32,897 bases of DNA, taken from contig JALHMZ010000028.1 of the NCBI GenBank assembly GCA_022843785.1, positions 1 through 32,897 of the forward strand, written 5' to 3'. This document shows positions 9,212 through 16,741 of this stretch, piece by piece. A program made the position numbers and the translations under genes. The first letter of the stretch is position 1; each line of letters begins with the position of its first letter. Source of the DNA: Nitrospira sp. (lineage in GTDB: Bacteria; Nitrospirota; Nitrospiria; Nitrospirales; Nitrospiraceae). A model generated the notes under the pieces. The model worked only from the letters and a program-made list of their open reading frames with translations. It was not told the origin of the DNA and ran no database searches.

Positions 9212-9310
9212 GTATCTCGTGAAGCGTATCTCGTGAAGCGTGAAATGCAGAATAGAATGAATGCGTGTTCCATCTTTGCCTGCGAAATACGCTTCACGCT
9301 TCACGAGCAA
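9212..9310. repeat. Word-repeat hairpin between zinc-ribbon gene and addB
   Basis: An exact 14-base tandem, GTATCTCGTGAAGC, occupies 9212-9225 and 9226-9239. The far arm (9281-9310) carries CGCTTCACGCTTCACGA (9290-9306), complementary to the repeated word, so several pairing registers are possible. It lies inside a 111-base spacer of a minus-strand gene run. The 16-base CGTATCTCGTGAAGCG (9225-9240) and the 17-base far-arm word both recur exactly near 13.2 kb. Confidence 0.85.
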
Positions 9311-9315
9311 CGCGA

Positions 9316-9471
9316 TTAGCCCGTTTCCGGACCCAGCAATTCGCCGTTGCAGTCGACGCAGGCCCAGTCGCCGTCGATAAAGCCCATCGGATCGCCGCAG
9401 ATCGGACAATCCGGAGGAGGCCCCTTGTCGATGAGGGGAAGGTCCGGGAGTTCGTTCTCGTCTTCGTCCAT
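9316..9471 (-). CDS. 51-residue zinc-ribbon protein
   Basis: A small gene read MDEDENELPD...LGPETG. It has two cysteine pairs, CPIC (residues 22-25) and CVDC (38-41), separated by a 12-residue loop with GDPMGFIDGDWA, the layout of a rubredoxin-like or zinc-ribbon knuckle that binds one metal. An acidic N-terminal tail precedes it. The start has AAGGAT eight bases upstream and lies six bases past the stop of the thioredoxin-fold gene, so the two are probably co-transcribed and lead into addBA. The function is unknown. I see no other domain. Confidence 0.8.
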   Translation of the reverse strand: MDEDENELPDLPLIDKGPPPDCPICGDPMGFIDGDWACVDCNGELLGPETG

Positions 9472-9477
9472 GACTCG

Positions 9478-9744
9478 CTATCCTTCCCGCTGTTTGATCT
9501 TCAATAGAATGGCCTTCTCCGCGCTCTCCCGGCTGGGAACGCCGACGAAGGTCAATCGCCCATCGATGATGGTGGCGGGAACCGCCCGTACAGAATGGCG
9601 GTCGGCCAGCTCCTGGCCGTCTTTGGTGGTGATATCGACTTCCCGATAGGAAAAACTGTACTTCACGCGCAACTGTTTCCACAGGCTCTTGGCCGACGGA
9701 CAGGCGCCGCAACTGGGAGACACAAGCAGGGTGATGTTGGGCAT
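9478..9744 (-). CDS. Thioredoxin-fold / glutaredoxin-like protein with CxxC
   Basis: Encodes 88 residues from MPNITLLVSP. The motif SPSCGACPSAK puts a CGAC redox or metal site at the end of the first strand. YSFSYREVDITTKDGQELADRHSVRAVPATIIDG follows, with the cis-proline VPATII typical of thioredoxin-fold proteins. Short length and lack of a signal peptide suggest a cytoplasmic glutaredoxin/thioredoxin-like protein. I chose ATG 9744; a GTG at 9759 is in frame. Neither has a clear ribosome site, and a word-repeat hairpin sits about 15-90 bases upstream. It is the first gene of the run toward the zinc-ribbon gene and addBA. Confidence 0.85.
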   Translation of the reverse strand: MPNITLLVSPSCGACPSAKSLWKQLRVKYSFSYREVDITTKDGQELADRHSVRAVPATIIDGRLTFVGVPSRESAEKAILLKIKQREG

Positions 9745-9759
9745 AGTTCGAGAGAACAC

Positions 9760-9837
9760 AGGTTAAGACTGAGGCTGAGGTTCAGAGGGGGCGAGTTAAC
9801 TGTTTCCGGAACTCAACCTTGGCCTCAACCTTAGCCT
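9760..9837. repeat. Word-repeat hairpin 5' of the thioredoxin-fold gene
   Basis: The left arm AGGTTAAGACTGAGGCTGAG (9760-9779, continuing to 9784) faces the right arm 9809-9837, whose complement reads AGGCTAAGGTTGAGG then CCAAGGTTGAG. The word GAGGnTGAGG and its complement CCTCAACCTTnG are repeated on opposite arms. Pairing is imperfect but extends nearly the whole length. Confidence 0.7.
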
Positions 9838-9930
9838 TTCTCGAACGGATCTTAGCACCCGCTGAAAAGTCGGCGCAAGGCGGAGAGGAGGCAGACGCCA
9901 GGCAAAGCTCTTATGCGAATCCCTGGCTTC

Positions 9931-10278
9931 TTACCGTACTGAAATCAACGCCCGGTGGTCAGGCAGTAGAGCCCTTCCCCCCTGTTTTCTCCGCAAGACC
10001 ATCGTACGGACCGGTGCCCACTGCTGTTTGGTCGGCAAAGCAAACATGGTCTCCGCAAGGCGCCGGTACGCCGCTTCCAATTGACGACACCGTTCGACGA
10101 ATTGACCGGCAGATAACCGTGGAAAATAGTCGCGGTGCCGCTCATAGAACAGTGCCCGCCGCTGCCACCGCTCTGCATTCAGCCTGAACAATCTTCCAGC
10201 CAGCTCCCAAAGATGGTACGGCGCCAACCTCTTCACTCCCAATCTCACCACCGGTGTGGACGTAATCATGTGTTTCAT
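9931..10278 (-). CDS. Hypothetical basic protein, 115 residues
   Basis: The ATG at 10278 has a near-perfect ribosome site (AGGAGG, seven bases upstream), which makes this a real gene. The product MKHMITSTPV...ALISVR is rich in arginine (about one residue in seven) and leucine, with no signal peptide, membrane segment or cysteine motif. The middle (LWELAGRLFRLNAERWQRRALFYERH) is likely helical. I do not recognise a family. It stands alone, divergent from the small membrane-protein gene at 10733. Confidence 0.7.
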   Translation of the reverse strand: MKHMITSTPVVRLGVKRLAPYHLWELAGRLFRLNAERWQRRALFYERHRDYFPRLSAGQFVERCRQLEAAYRRLAETMFALPTKQQWAPVRTMVLRRKQGGRALLPDHRALISVR

Positions 10279-10732
10279 GCTCCATCCTCCTTTTCCTACG
10301 GTCTAGGCCATCGGCGTGAACGTCATTTCAGCGGCTTCACTATAGTCTGGCCACATGAAGATCAGATTAGAGCAGCATGAAAACAATCTCATGCAAAAAT
10401 ATGAGCGACCGCTCTCTATAAAGAACGACTCACAGCCCCTGCTCATCAGTGTGTTCAAGACGAATATGAATGGGGCAGCCCCTTTATATCCCCCATGCAG
10501 TTGTCGGTTTGACTTCCTGGGATAGAAAGCACAGCATGGCTCACGCCGTTAGACAAAGAGGTGTTCTGTGACTTCTGGCTAGATTTTTCCGCCCCCCCCC
10601 CAGAGAACCTCATTCGCGAACAGCACACGCCCTCCTGGCGCTCCATCGCTACGAGGGCGTTCTTGTGTCTGCAGCGGTCCCCTGTTTCAGCAACATGTCC
10701 CATCCTTTTACCTATCTCGGAAGGAGACCGCG
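10279..10732. other. Gene-free spacer with a C10 tract and an imperfect hairpin
   Basis: No convincing gene. The spacer separates divergent genes and must contain their promoters. It holds an uninterrupted run of ten C (10592-10601). A hairpin with CGCCCTC (about 10629-10635) facing GAGGGCG (about 10653-10659) follows, flanked by ACA/TGT. The latter might be a leader structure for the gene at 10733, but I recognise no riboswitch class. Confidence 0.5.
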
Positions 10733-10957
10733 ATGAAACGGTTCACCACAATCTCAGCCGGACTGATCCTTGGATCACCTGCCCTCGCTTTGGCGGCCGA
10801 CCACAGTGCCAGCTATCGGGGAATCGGCTGGATCTATTTCGTCTTCATCGGTGGCATTCTCATCTATGGGGTAAATGATGCCTTCGGGAAAAAGGCCATG
10901 TATGTGGCAGCCCCAATTATTCTCGGCTGGTGCTATTGGATGCTGCCACCGAACTAA
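10733..10957 (+). CDS. Small membrane protein with signal peptide, 74 residues
   Basis: The start ATG has AAGGAG eight bases upstream (GGAAGGAGACCGCG). MKRFTTISAGLILGSPALALAA is a typical cleavable signal peptide, ending near residue 22. The mature part has one clear hydrophobic segment (IGWIYFVFIGGILIYGV) and a second (AMYVAAPIILGWCYWML). I do not recognise the family. A textbook terminator follows 23 bases after the stop, so it is transcribed as a single gene. Confidence 0.75.
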   Translation: MKRFTTISAGLILGSPALALAADHSASYRGIGWIYFVFIGGILIYGVNDAFGKKAMYVAAPIILGWCYWMLPPN

Positions 10958-10980
10958 ACGGATCGGGTCACAGCACAATG

Positions 10981-11018
10981 AGAAACCACGGCCTGACGGC
11001 CGTGGTTTCTGTTGTTCT
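10981..11018 (+). terminator. Rho-independent terminator
   Basis: AGAAACCACGGCC (10981-10993) pairs perfectly with GGCCGTGGTTTCT (10998-11010) around a TGAC loop, giving a 13 bp stem. It is followed by the T-rich GTTGTTCT. It ends the transcript of the small membrane-protein gene. Confidence 0.92.
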
Positions 11019-11282
11019 ATACACCTCAGCTCCCCGCTCCGCTCCCACCCGTCCAGAGGGAAGCACTCGTTGGATAAGATGCGGGCTCATTCATCTCTAT
11101 CTTTAGAGCCGCGTCTTGCAGCCTCCGCAACGGATCGGAAATTACAGGAAAAGCGTTCACGAATAGGTGGGCTAAACTGAAGGTCTTATACCAGCAGACA
11201 TCATTGACACCTGCATCATGAGTCGATGAGAATATCGGTCGCTTTTCTCCACCCATGAAGAGAAATAGAAAGATCGATTCCG

Positions 11283-11579
11283 ATGAGCCCAATTCGAGCG
11301 TTCAGGATGACCGCGTTAGCTGAGGGGACGTCGTTTCTGATCTTGTTGTGCATCGCCATGCCGATGAAGTACTTCATGGGGATGCCGCTGGCCGTCAGAA
11401 TCGTGGGGATGATTCACGGCATCTTGTTTCTGCTCTATGTCGGCCAGCTGGTCAGGCTGCGCGCGACATATCGATGGGACAACAGGTTTTGCATACAGGC
11501 CTTTGTCGTTTCTATTCTGCCGTTCGGCACATTCCTGTTCGACAAGTACCTGCGCGAGAAAGAAGCCGCTACGAATTGA
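11283..11579 (+). CDS. DUF3817-type integral membrane protein
   Basis: Encodes 98 residues with three hydrophobic segments. The pattern FRMTALAEGTSFLILLCIAMP, then YFMGMPLAVRIVGMIHGILF and a C-terminal third segment (FVVSILPFGTFLFD) matches the DUF3817 (YdzA-like) family, whose function is unknown. In that family the Ala-Glu-Gly near the start and the G-x-x-H in the second helix are conserved; both are visible here. The ribosome site before ATG 11283 is weak. ATG 11307 (MTALAEG) is a possible shorter start. It converges with the helicase gene, 20 bases apart. Confidence 0.82.
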   Translation: MSPIRAFRMTALAEGTSFLILLCIAMPMKYFMGMPLAVRIVGMIHGILFLLYVGQLVRLRATYRWDNRFCIQAFVVSILPFGTFLFDKYLREKEAATN

Positions 11580-11599
11580 TCGACCGCCATGTGGCTGAC

Positions 11600-13159
11600 T
11601 CACCGCTTCCCGTCGTAACCTTGATCCTTCCACCGCTCCAGTAATTGAATGCGCTTCCGAAGCTGCTCGACCGTGGCTTGATCGACACGGCTCCCGGTGC
11701 GCGCGATCAATTCGGCGTTCAGCCGGCGATGGTCAATACCGCCTGCTCTCGCAACAGCACTGACGAGCAACCGGTGGAGTTCGCGGAGATCCTGCTTCTG
11801 CTCATGGAGTGAGACCGGCGGTTCAGCTGAGAGCGCCGTCTGGCTCTCCCCTCTCACGTCCTCCTCGCCGATCACGCTGTCCACCCTGGCCACGGCCATC
11901 AACGGCATGTACTCGTTTGTCGAAACCGTGACACGGCCGAAGAGGTCCCGCTGGCCGGCCGGCATGATATCTTCCAACACATGATCGCGCTCCGCCTTGA
12001 TCTGCCTGGCGTAATGCGCCAGGACCGGGTCCTTGGGCAGATAGAGCCAGGCTCGTTGCGGCCTGGGCATCCCGTCCTGCATCCGGACAAACCGCCCGAC
12101 CACCTGCCGGAAATACATTTCCGTCAGTACGTTCGTACCGTAAACGCCGACACGAAGACGTGGAATATCCACGCCTTCGCTGACCATATTGACCGCAACC
12201 AGCCATTGCTGTTTCTTGTGCCCGGCAAAGTCCTCAATCACGCCGGAGGCAGCCGGATCGTCCGAGACCGCGACGGCCGCTTTCACACCGGTGATGCGGC
12301 CGACGAGATCCGCCACCCAGCGGGCATGGTCTTGATCCATGCTCACGATCAGCCCGCCTGAGTCCGGCTGTTCTTCCTTGCGCAATCGGGTAAGCTGCGC
12401 ATGGGCATCGGTGATGACCGGACCGAGCCAGGTCTCTTGCAACAGCGCCGTCTTCAACCGTTCCCGCTGCCGGTCGAACGTAAGTCCGTCTTCAAACGTG
12501 GCCGTGTGCTCACGGCCTTCGGAAAACCAGGTCAGCTCACCCTCGTAACTGGGGAACACGATCGGACGGCACACGCCGTCGCCGATCGCGTCAGTATAGC
12601 CATAGGCGAAATCGGCCCGGCTCTCCCCCTGCTCATAACGAATGAATGGGATTGGATTGTTATCCGAGCGGAACGGTGTGCCGGACAGAATCAGCCGGAA
12701 CACCGCTGGCTCGAAAGCGGCACGAAGCGCTTTCCCCCAGTTCTTGCCGTCGCCGGCGTGATGCAGCTCGTCAAGAATGAGCAGAGTCTTTTTACTCTTA
12801 CAGGCTCGCTGAAAGATCGCCGGGGCCAGACAGACTTGCTGGTAGGTCACCACGGCGCCGTGATAGTCCGACGCTTCCACGGCCTGTTCATTCGTCAAGG
12901 CCGGATCAAGGTGCAGACCGATCTTGCCGGCGGCCTCCGACCATTGCCCGCGCAAGTGATTGGTCGGACACACCACCAATACTCTGACCGCAGCCCCTGC
13001 CGTCAGATAGTGATGCGCAACAGCCAGGGCAAAACGCGTCTTCCCGGCGGCAGGCGTGGCCATCGCCAGAAAATCCATGGCCGGATGGGCGCACACCGCC
13101 GATAGGGCGCGGCGCTGCCAGTCCCGAAGAGGCGCAGTCCAGGCGGGCAAGGTTTTCAT
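11600..13159 (-). CDS. DEAD/DEAH-box (SF2) helicase
   Basis: A 519-residue superfamily 2 protein. It shows a Walker A variant ATPAAGKT (34-41), LVVCPTNHL (61-69), the DExH box LILDELHH (127-134), motif III LSGTPFR (158-164), then VNMVSEGVDIPRL and QVVGRFVRM as motifs V and VI. This is the SSL2/UvsW-like (COG1061) arrangement, with no extra nuclease domain and a C-terminal region that may be helical. It lies downstream of top6A on the same strand, separated by a word-repeat hairpin. The shared orientation suggests a functional link to DNA topology or repair, but that is inference. No strong ribosome site is visible before ATG 13159. Confidence 0.88.
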   Translation of the reverse strand: MKTLPAWTAPLRDWQRRALSAVCAHPAMDFLAMATPAAGKTRFALAVAHHYLTAGAAVRVLVVCPTNHLRGQWSEAAGKIGLHLDPALTNEQAVEASDYHGAVVTYQQVCLAPAIFQRACKSKKTLLILDELHHAGDGKNWGKALRAAFEPAVFRLILSGTPFRSDNNPIPFIRYEQGESRADFAYGYTDAIGDGVCRPIVFPSYEGELTWFSEGREHTATFEDGLTFDRQRERLKTALLQETWLGPVITDAHAQLTRLRKEEQPDSGGLIVSMDQDHARWVADLVGRITGVKAAVAVSDDPAASGVIEDFAGHKKQQWLVAVNMVSEGVDIPRLRVGVYGTNVLTEMYFRQVVGRFVRMQDGMPRPQRAWLYLPKDPVLAHYARQIKAERDHVLEDIMPAGQRDLFGRVTVSTNEYMPLMAVARVDSVIGEEDVRGESQTALSAEPPVSLHEQKQDLRELHRLLVSAVARAGGIDHRRLNAELIARTGSRVDQATVEQLRKRIQLLERWKDQGYDGKR

Positions 13160-13204
13160 AGCTTATTCACGATGCACTCGGTTGAACTCTCGTGGCTCGT
13201 GACA

Positions 13205-13290
13205 CGTATCTCGTGAAGCGCATCTCGCAAGCAAGCAGCCTTCTGAATCATTCCCGTTTGCGCTTCACGCTTCACGAACGACGAGATACG
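13205..13290. repeat. Word-repeat hairpin between top6A and the SF2 helicase
   Basis: CGTATCTCGTGAAGCG (13205-13220) faces a far arm at 13261-13290 that reads CGCTTCACGCTTCACGA then ACGACGAGATACG. The outer CGTATCTCGT pairs exactly with ACGAGATACG, and the inner repeated CTTCACG can pair in more than one register. It shares exact 16- and 17-base strings with the hairpin at 9212-9310. Confidence 0.85.
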
Positions 13291-13300
13291 AAAAGGCAGG

Positions 13301-14404
13301 CTAGTCCAGCCAGTCTTTCTCTTTGAGCTTTCTCGGCAGATACTTCTTGGTCAGATACTGGAAGTCCTTGTTTGCCAGCGCGTCGAGCTCGTACTTGAGC
13401 CCGCTCGTGAGCATCCGCTTGATCTCCGCCTGCCACGCCGGCTTGTTGAACCACTCGTAATTCATCAATTCTTTCGCGCGCGCAATGTCCTTCTCGTTGA
13501 GCTTGATGCCGACGTTGCGCGGCAGCTCGTAGCGTTCGGGGTCAGCGCTCGACAAACCGATAAACTTAGCTTTTGGAATTGCCATGCGCTGGCTTTCAAA
13601 CGCCAGATTGATCGAGCCTTGTTTGATGACAGAATAAATGTAATAGCCCCACGGATCGTTGTCGACCAACACATAGACGGGCAGCCGGTGTTCTTCATGC
13701 AGCCGTCTCGCCAATCGACGGACACCGCGAGGAGGCTGGCCGTTACCCGTCAGCAACACACAATTGTAGCGCCGCCAAAACTTATCTTCTGACAGCCGGT
13801 TCCACTGAGTGCCTTTTTCAACAAGCAGGACGAAGTCCGCCGTGCAGCGCCGGATCTCCAGATACTCCGGTTCCACGATCGAGGGCACTGAATAGCCGCC
13901 CTTGCCCAGCCTGGCACAATCCACGCGATCCCCGTCATCGCCGAACACGACCGGCCCGACGATGCTGCCGCTGTTTTCCGCGCGGACATGCAGCTCTTCC
14001 CGCAACGCAGAGAGCGAGACTTCCAGATCCTCGATCACCGGATCAGATTCGTCTTGCGTGTCGAACGTGTTTTCATGCGAATCCTGGATGGTGTGTTTCG
14101 TCCGGTAGTAAATTTCTCGAAGCGAGGTCGTCAGCTCCGCCCGCTGCAATTCCGACAACGCATCCGCCACCAACACCGTCTGCATGAATTTCTTGGCCAT
14201 GCCGACATTGAAAAATGAGCGCGCTTGCTTCTTGCTCCCCATCTCAATTAAGCCTTTGCGTGCATTGAACGAAACATTCGACAGGGCGCGAATCGGAATC
14301 TCGAGCGTCGGATCCTTCGACCGTTCCGCCGCCGTGATGACGACGTCGGCCACGCCGATGAGCTTCCTTTCAACCGTGGTGGTCTTTCTCTGCTTGACAG
14401 CCAT
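13301..14404 (-). CDS. top6A: DNA topoisomerase VI subunit A
   Basis: Top6A is the Spo11-like DNA-cleaving subunit of type IIB topoisomerase. The 367-residue product has the winged-helix catalytic motif SLREIYYRTKH; the active tyrosine is Y99 or, by analogy with Spo11, Y100. The Toprim domain is intact, with VLLVEKGTQW (E196) and VYVLVDNDPWGYYIYS (D248, D250), which bind magnesium. Length is close to archaeal Top6A. The start ATG 14404 has AGGA a few bases upstream and lies five bases past the top6B stop, so the two subunits are one operon. Topo VI is universal in archaea and scattered in bacteria. Confidence 0.95.
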   Translation of the reverse strand: MAVKQRKTTTVERKLIGVADVVITAAERSKDPTLEIPIRALSNVSFNARKGLIEMGSKKQARSFFNVGMAKKFMQTVLVADALSELQRAELTTSLREIYYRTKHTIQDSHENTFDTQDESDPVIEDLEVSLSALREELHVRAENSGSIVGPVVFGDDGDRVDCARLGKGGYSVPSIVEPEYLEIRRCTADFVLLVEKGTQWNRLSEDKFWRRYNCVLLTGNGQPPRGVRRLARRLHEEHRLPVYVLVDNDPWGYYIYSVIKQGSINLAFESQRMAIPKAKFIGLSSADPERYELPRNVGIKLNEKDIARAKELMNYEWFNKPAWQAEIKRMLTSGLKYELDALANKDFQYLTKKYLPRKLKEKDWLD

Positions 14405-14409
14405 ACGTC

Positions 14410-16509
14410 CTATTTCTTTCCTCGCGGCTTCGACGCGGGAACCGGCTTGTTTGGTTTGTCTTGTTTATCTCGTTTGTCTCGTTTGGCTGGCCGATCAGAT
14501 CGGTTGAAGAGCGGCATCTGAACCGCCTTCCCCTTGAGAGGCTTGGCACCGTTTGCCTTTGCGCTCGTCGCTTTCTTTCCCTGTCCCTTGGCCTCTTTTG
14601 CAATTGGCGCTGTCTCGCCGGGCGGATTCGGTTCGACCCGCGCCGTTGCGGCATCGGCCTGCACCCGAGCGGCAAGATCGACTTCGCCTTCGACTCCCTC
14701 TGCCGTCACGATGATGGAATGGGGCAAGCCTTCAGGCCCTGTGCCGGTCTTGCCCAGCGCCTCATCGGTCTTCAGTCCGCCGGTGCGCGATGTGGCGATC
14801 TTCTGGAGCTGCGCCTTGAGTTTTTCTTTCGGCAGCGTGCCGCCCTTGAGTCGATTGCAGGCCTCAACGACTTCCTCGATGTACAACTCAAAGATGTTTC
14901 TCCGCCGGTATTCGCTCGCAGCCCGTTCACGGCGACGCAAGAATAATCCCAGCCGCCGGCCGCACTCGCGCAAGGCCAGCGTGATTTCCTTCTGAATTTC
15001 ATCGTAGTCGGCGATCGCCTCTTTGGATTCGCTCGTGAAAGGCACCCAGACCGACGCCATGTGGACGAAAATCACCATCGGTCCGCCGGGCAACGCACCG
15101 CGGGATTGCGTGACGCCGTAATTTTTCCACGTCGTGCTCAGAACCGCTTTGAACGTCGAACAGGCTGATTGCTGATAGAGCAACGGCACACGGTTTGCGT
15201 AACGGATCACGCGCGCGAGTTCCGAATCTTCCTCATCCCGCTCGCCTTCCGCTTTCGGCATCGCCGGCTGCCGGGGCTTGTTCTGATCCTGAGGCGCAGA
15301 CCCGTAGGCCAGGCCCGCTTCGATGACGAAGGGATTGCCGCGATACACCGCCGGAGGCCGGCTCACCGCCGTGTAGAACTCGCCTTTGATCTGCTTGTAG
15401 AGGCCGGACAGTATCGCTTTCTCGCCGATCGGCGACAGGCAATTTGTCGGCGGCGCCATGATTTTCGTATCCTGGATGGTCCGATACAACGTTTCCGCGG
15501 CAGTTCCCTTCAACTCGCGCGGCTTCGTGTGCGGCGACACCTTCGCTGCCTTGCAGATTTCATCAGCCAGTTGCGGCGACACCCGGCAAAAATCGCTCGC
15601 CAACAATCCGGACACCGAGTGGCTCTTCGTGTCTTGCAGCATCTTGAGGAACATCCCGAATTCGATGCCGTAGGGATGCGGCTTGATTTCCCGCGGCGAC
15701 GGCGGCAGTTCATGATAGGTGCGGGGATATTCCTTCGTCTCCCCTTCCGGTGTGCGATACGTCAGTTTGACGTGGGGGTTGGCGATGGATGTTTGCTCCA
15801 GCCATTCGTCGACCGACGCCCGGCCTTTTTGGTACTTGCCTTCGACTTCAATCGCCACCTGCGTTCCTTGCGGCTGCTCCCATTCAATCTGCTTATTCTC
15901 ATGCACCAGCGGCTCGTTTTTCTTCGTGTCGATCTGCACTTCAAAAAAATGCGCGGCGGCGCGCGGCCCGGTACGCGAAATGATCGTCACCGGTTTGCCG
16001 GTCGTCAGCTGGCCGTACATGCCGGCGGCGGAAATCCCGATCCCCTGCTGGCCCCGGCTCATTCTCATGCGGTGGAACTTGGAACCGTAGAGCAGCTTCG
16101 CAAAAATCCTCGGAATCTGCTGACGGACGATGCCGGGGCCGTTGTCCGTCACCGTGATGCGGAACCGCGTGGCCTGGCTGGCCGGCGGCGGCGCTCCGTT
16201 GGTCGCAGCGATCTCCAGCCGCACCGTAACATCGGGCAGAATGCCGGCTTCTTCGCAGGCATCCAACGCGTTGTCGACCGCTTCCTTCACACAGGTCAAC
16301 AGCGCCTTGCGCGGATTGTCGAAGCCAAGCAGGTGCCGGTTCTTTGTGAAAAACTCCGAGACGGAGATTTCCCGCTGGCGCGCGCCCATTTCGACGGCGG
16401 TCACCTGCTGCTCCGGCTTTGCGGCTTTCTTCTGCGCGGGCGATTCAGACAATGGCTTGGCGGTAGTCGAAGCAGCAGTCGATGGGGGCGTTGAGTGTTT
16501 CTTGGTCAT
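14410..16509 (-). CDS. top6B: DNA topoisomerase VI subunit B
   Basis: Top6B is the GHKL ATPase that drives strand passage with Top6A. The 699-residue product has KEAVDNALDACEEA (75-88; E76 and N80 are the catalytic and magnesium-binding residues), TDNGPGI (121-127) and the ATP lid SRGQQGIGISAAG (151-163). An H2TH-like region (LASDFCRVSPQLADEICKAA) and the transducer domain with RVPLLYQ follow. It is longer than archaeal homologues: an N-terminal Ser/Thr/Ala/Lys tail of about 45 residues and a C-terminal low-complexity Lys-rich tail from about 620. The start ATG has GAGGA directly upstream. It heads the top6BA operon. Confidence 0.95.
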   Translation of the reverse strand: MTKKHSTPPSTAASTTAKPLSESPAQKKAAKPEQQVTAVEMGARQREISVSEFFTKNRHLLGFDNPRKALLTCVKEAVDNALDACEEAGILPDVTVRLEIAATNGAPPPASQATRFRITVTDNGPGIVRQQIPRIFAKLLYGSKFHRMRMSRGQQGIGISAAGMYGQLTTGKPVTIISRTGPRAAAHFFEVQIDTKKNEPLVHENKQIEWEQPQGTQVAIEVEGKYQKGRASVDEWLEQTSIANPHVKLTYRTPEGETKEYPRTYHELPPSPREIKPHPYGIEFGMFLKMLQDTKSHSVSGLLASDFCRVSPQLADEICKAAKVSPHTKPRELKGTAAETLYRTIQDTKIMAPPTNCLSPIGEKAILSGLYKQIKGEFYTAVSRPPAVYRGNPFVIEAGLAYGSAPQDQNKPRQPAMPKAEGERDEEDSELARVIRYANRVPLLYQQSACSTFKAVLSTTWKNYGVTQSRGALPGGPMVIFVHMASVWVPFTSESKEAIADYDEIQKEITLALRECGRRLGLFLRRRERAASEYRRRNIFELYIEEVVEACNRLKGGTLPKEKLKAQLQKIATSRTGGLKTDEALGKTGTGPEGLPHSIIVTAEGVEGEVDLAARVQADAATARVEPNPPGETAPIAKEAKGQGKKATSAKANGAKPLKGKAVQMPLFNRSDRPAKRDKRDKQDKPNKPVPASKPRGKK
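14446..14490 (-). repeat. Word repeat inside the top6B C-terminal coding sequence
   Basis: On the coding strand AAACGAGAC, AAACGAGAT, AAACAAGAC and AAACCAAAC follow one another with a nine-base period, encoding KRDKRDKQDKPNK (about residues 676-688). The words closely match those of the intergenic hairpin before lysS (for example AAACCAAACA occurs in both). Unlike the intergenic copies it has only one arm and stays in frame. Confidence 0.75.
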
Positions 16510-16683
16510 TCATCCTCACAGAACGGTGCAACTGAAATCGCGCGGCATTGTACACAGAACCGCCGCGTGAAGAAACCCTATGGCCAATTTTCCTATTTGA
16601 CCCGGACGATAGCGTTGCACTCAGAACTAGCGATTACTCACTAAAAATGAGAAAGAGTGGAAACTAGGGCATCGGAAGGCTAC

Positions 16684-16713
16684 TGTACAGACACAATATC
16701 CCGTCATTATAAT
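16684..16713 (+). promoter_or_regulatory. Sigma-70-type promoter of the Panacea gene pair
   Basis: TATAAT (16708-16713) is a perfect -10. TGTACA (16684-16689) matches four of six -35 bases at 18-base spacing. Transcription would start near 16720, about 20 bases before the ATG at 16742. The surrounding 16510-16741 spacer is AT-richer than the genome and holds no gene. Confidence 0.6.
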
Positions 16714-16741
16714 ACTGCGGCTTTGATATTGGGGTTGGCCT

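Noticed and set aside
10629..10659. Riboswitch before the gene at 10733
   Set aside because: A single stem only; none of the conserved bases of known riboswitch classes was recognised.
14446..14490. Frameshift or assembly error in the top6B tail
   Set aside because: The repeat stays in frame and the stop is followed normally by top6A five bases later.
15169..16494. Plus-strand open frame of 441 codons
   Set aside because: Antisense to top6B, whose ATPase motifs are all intact.
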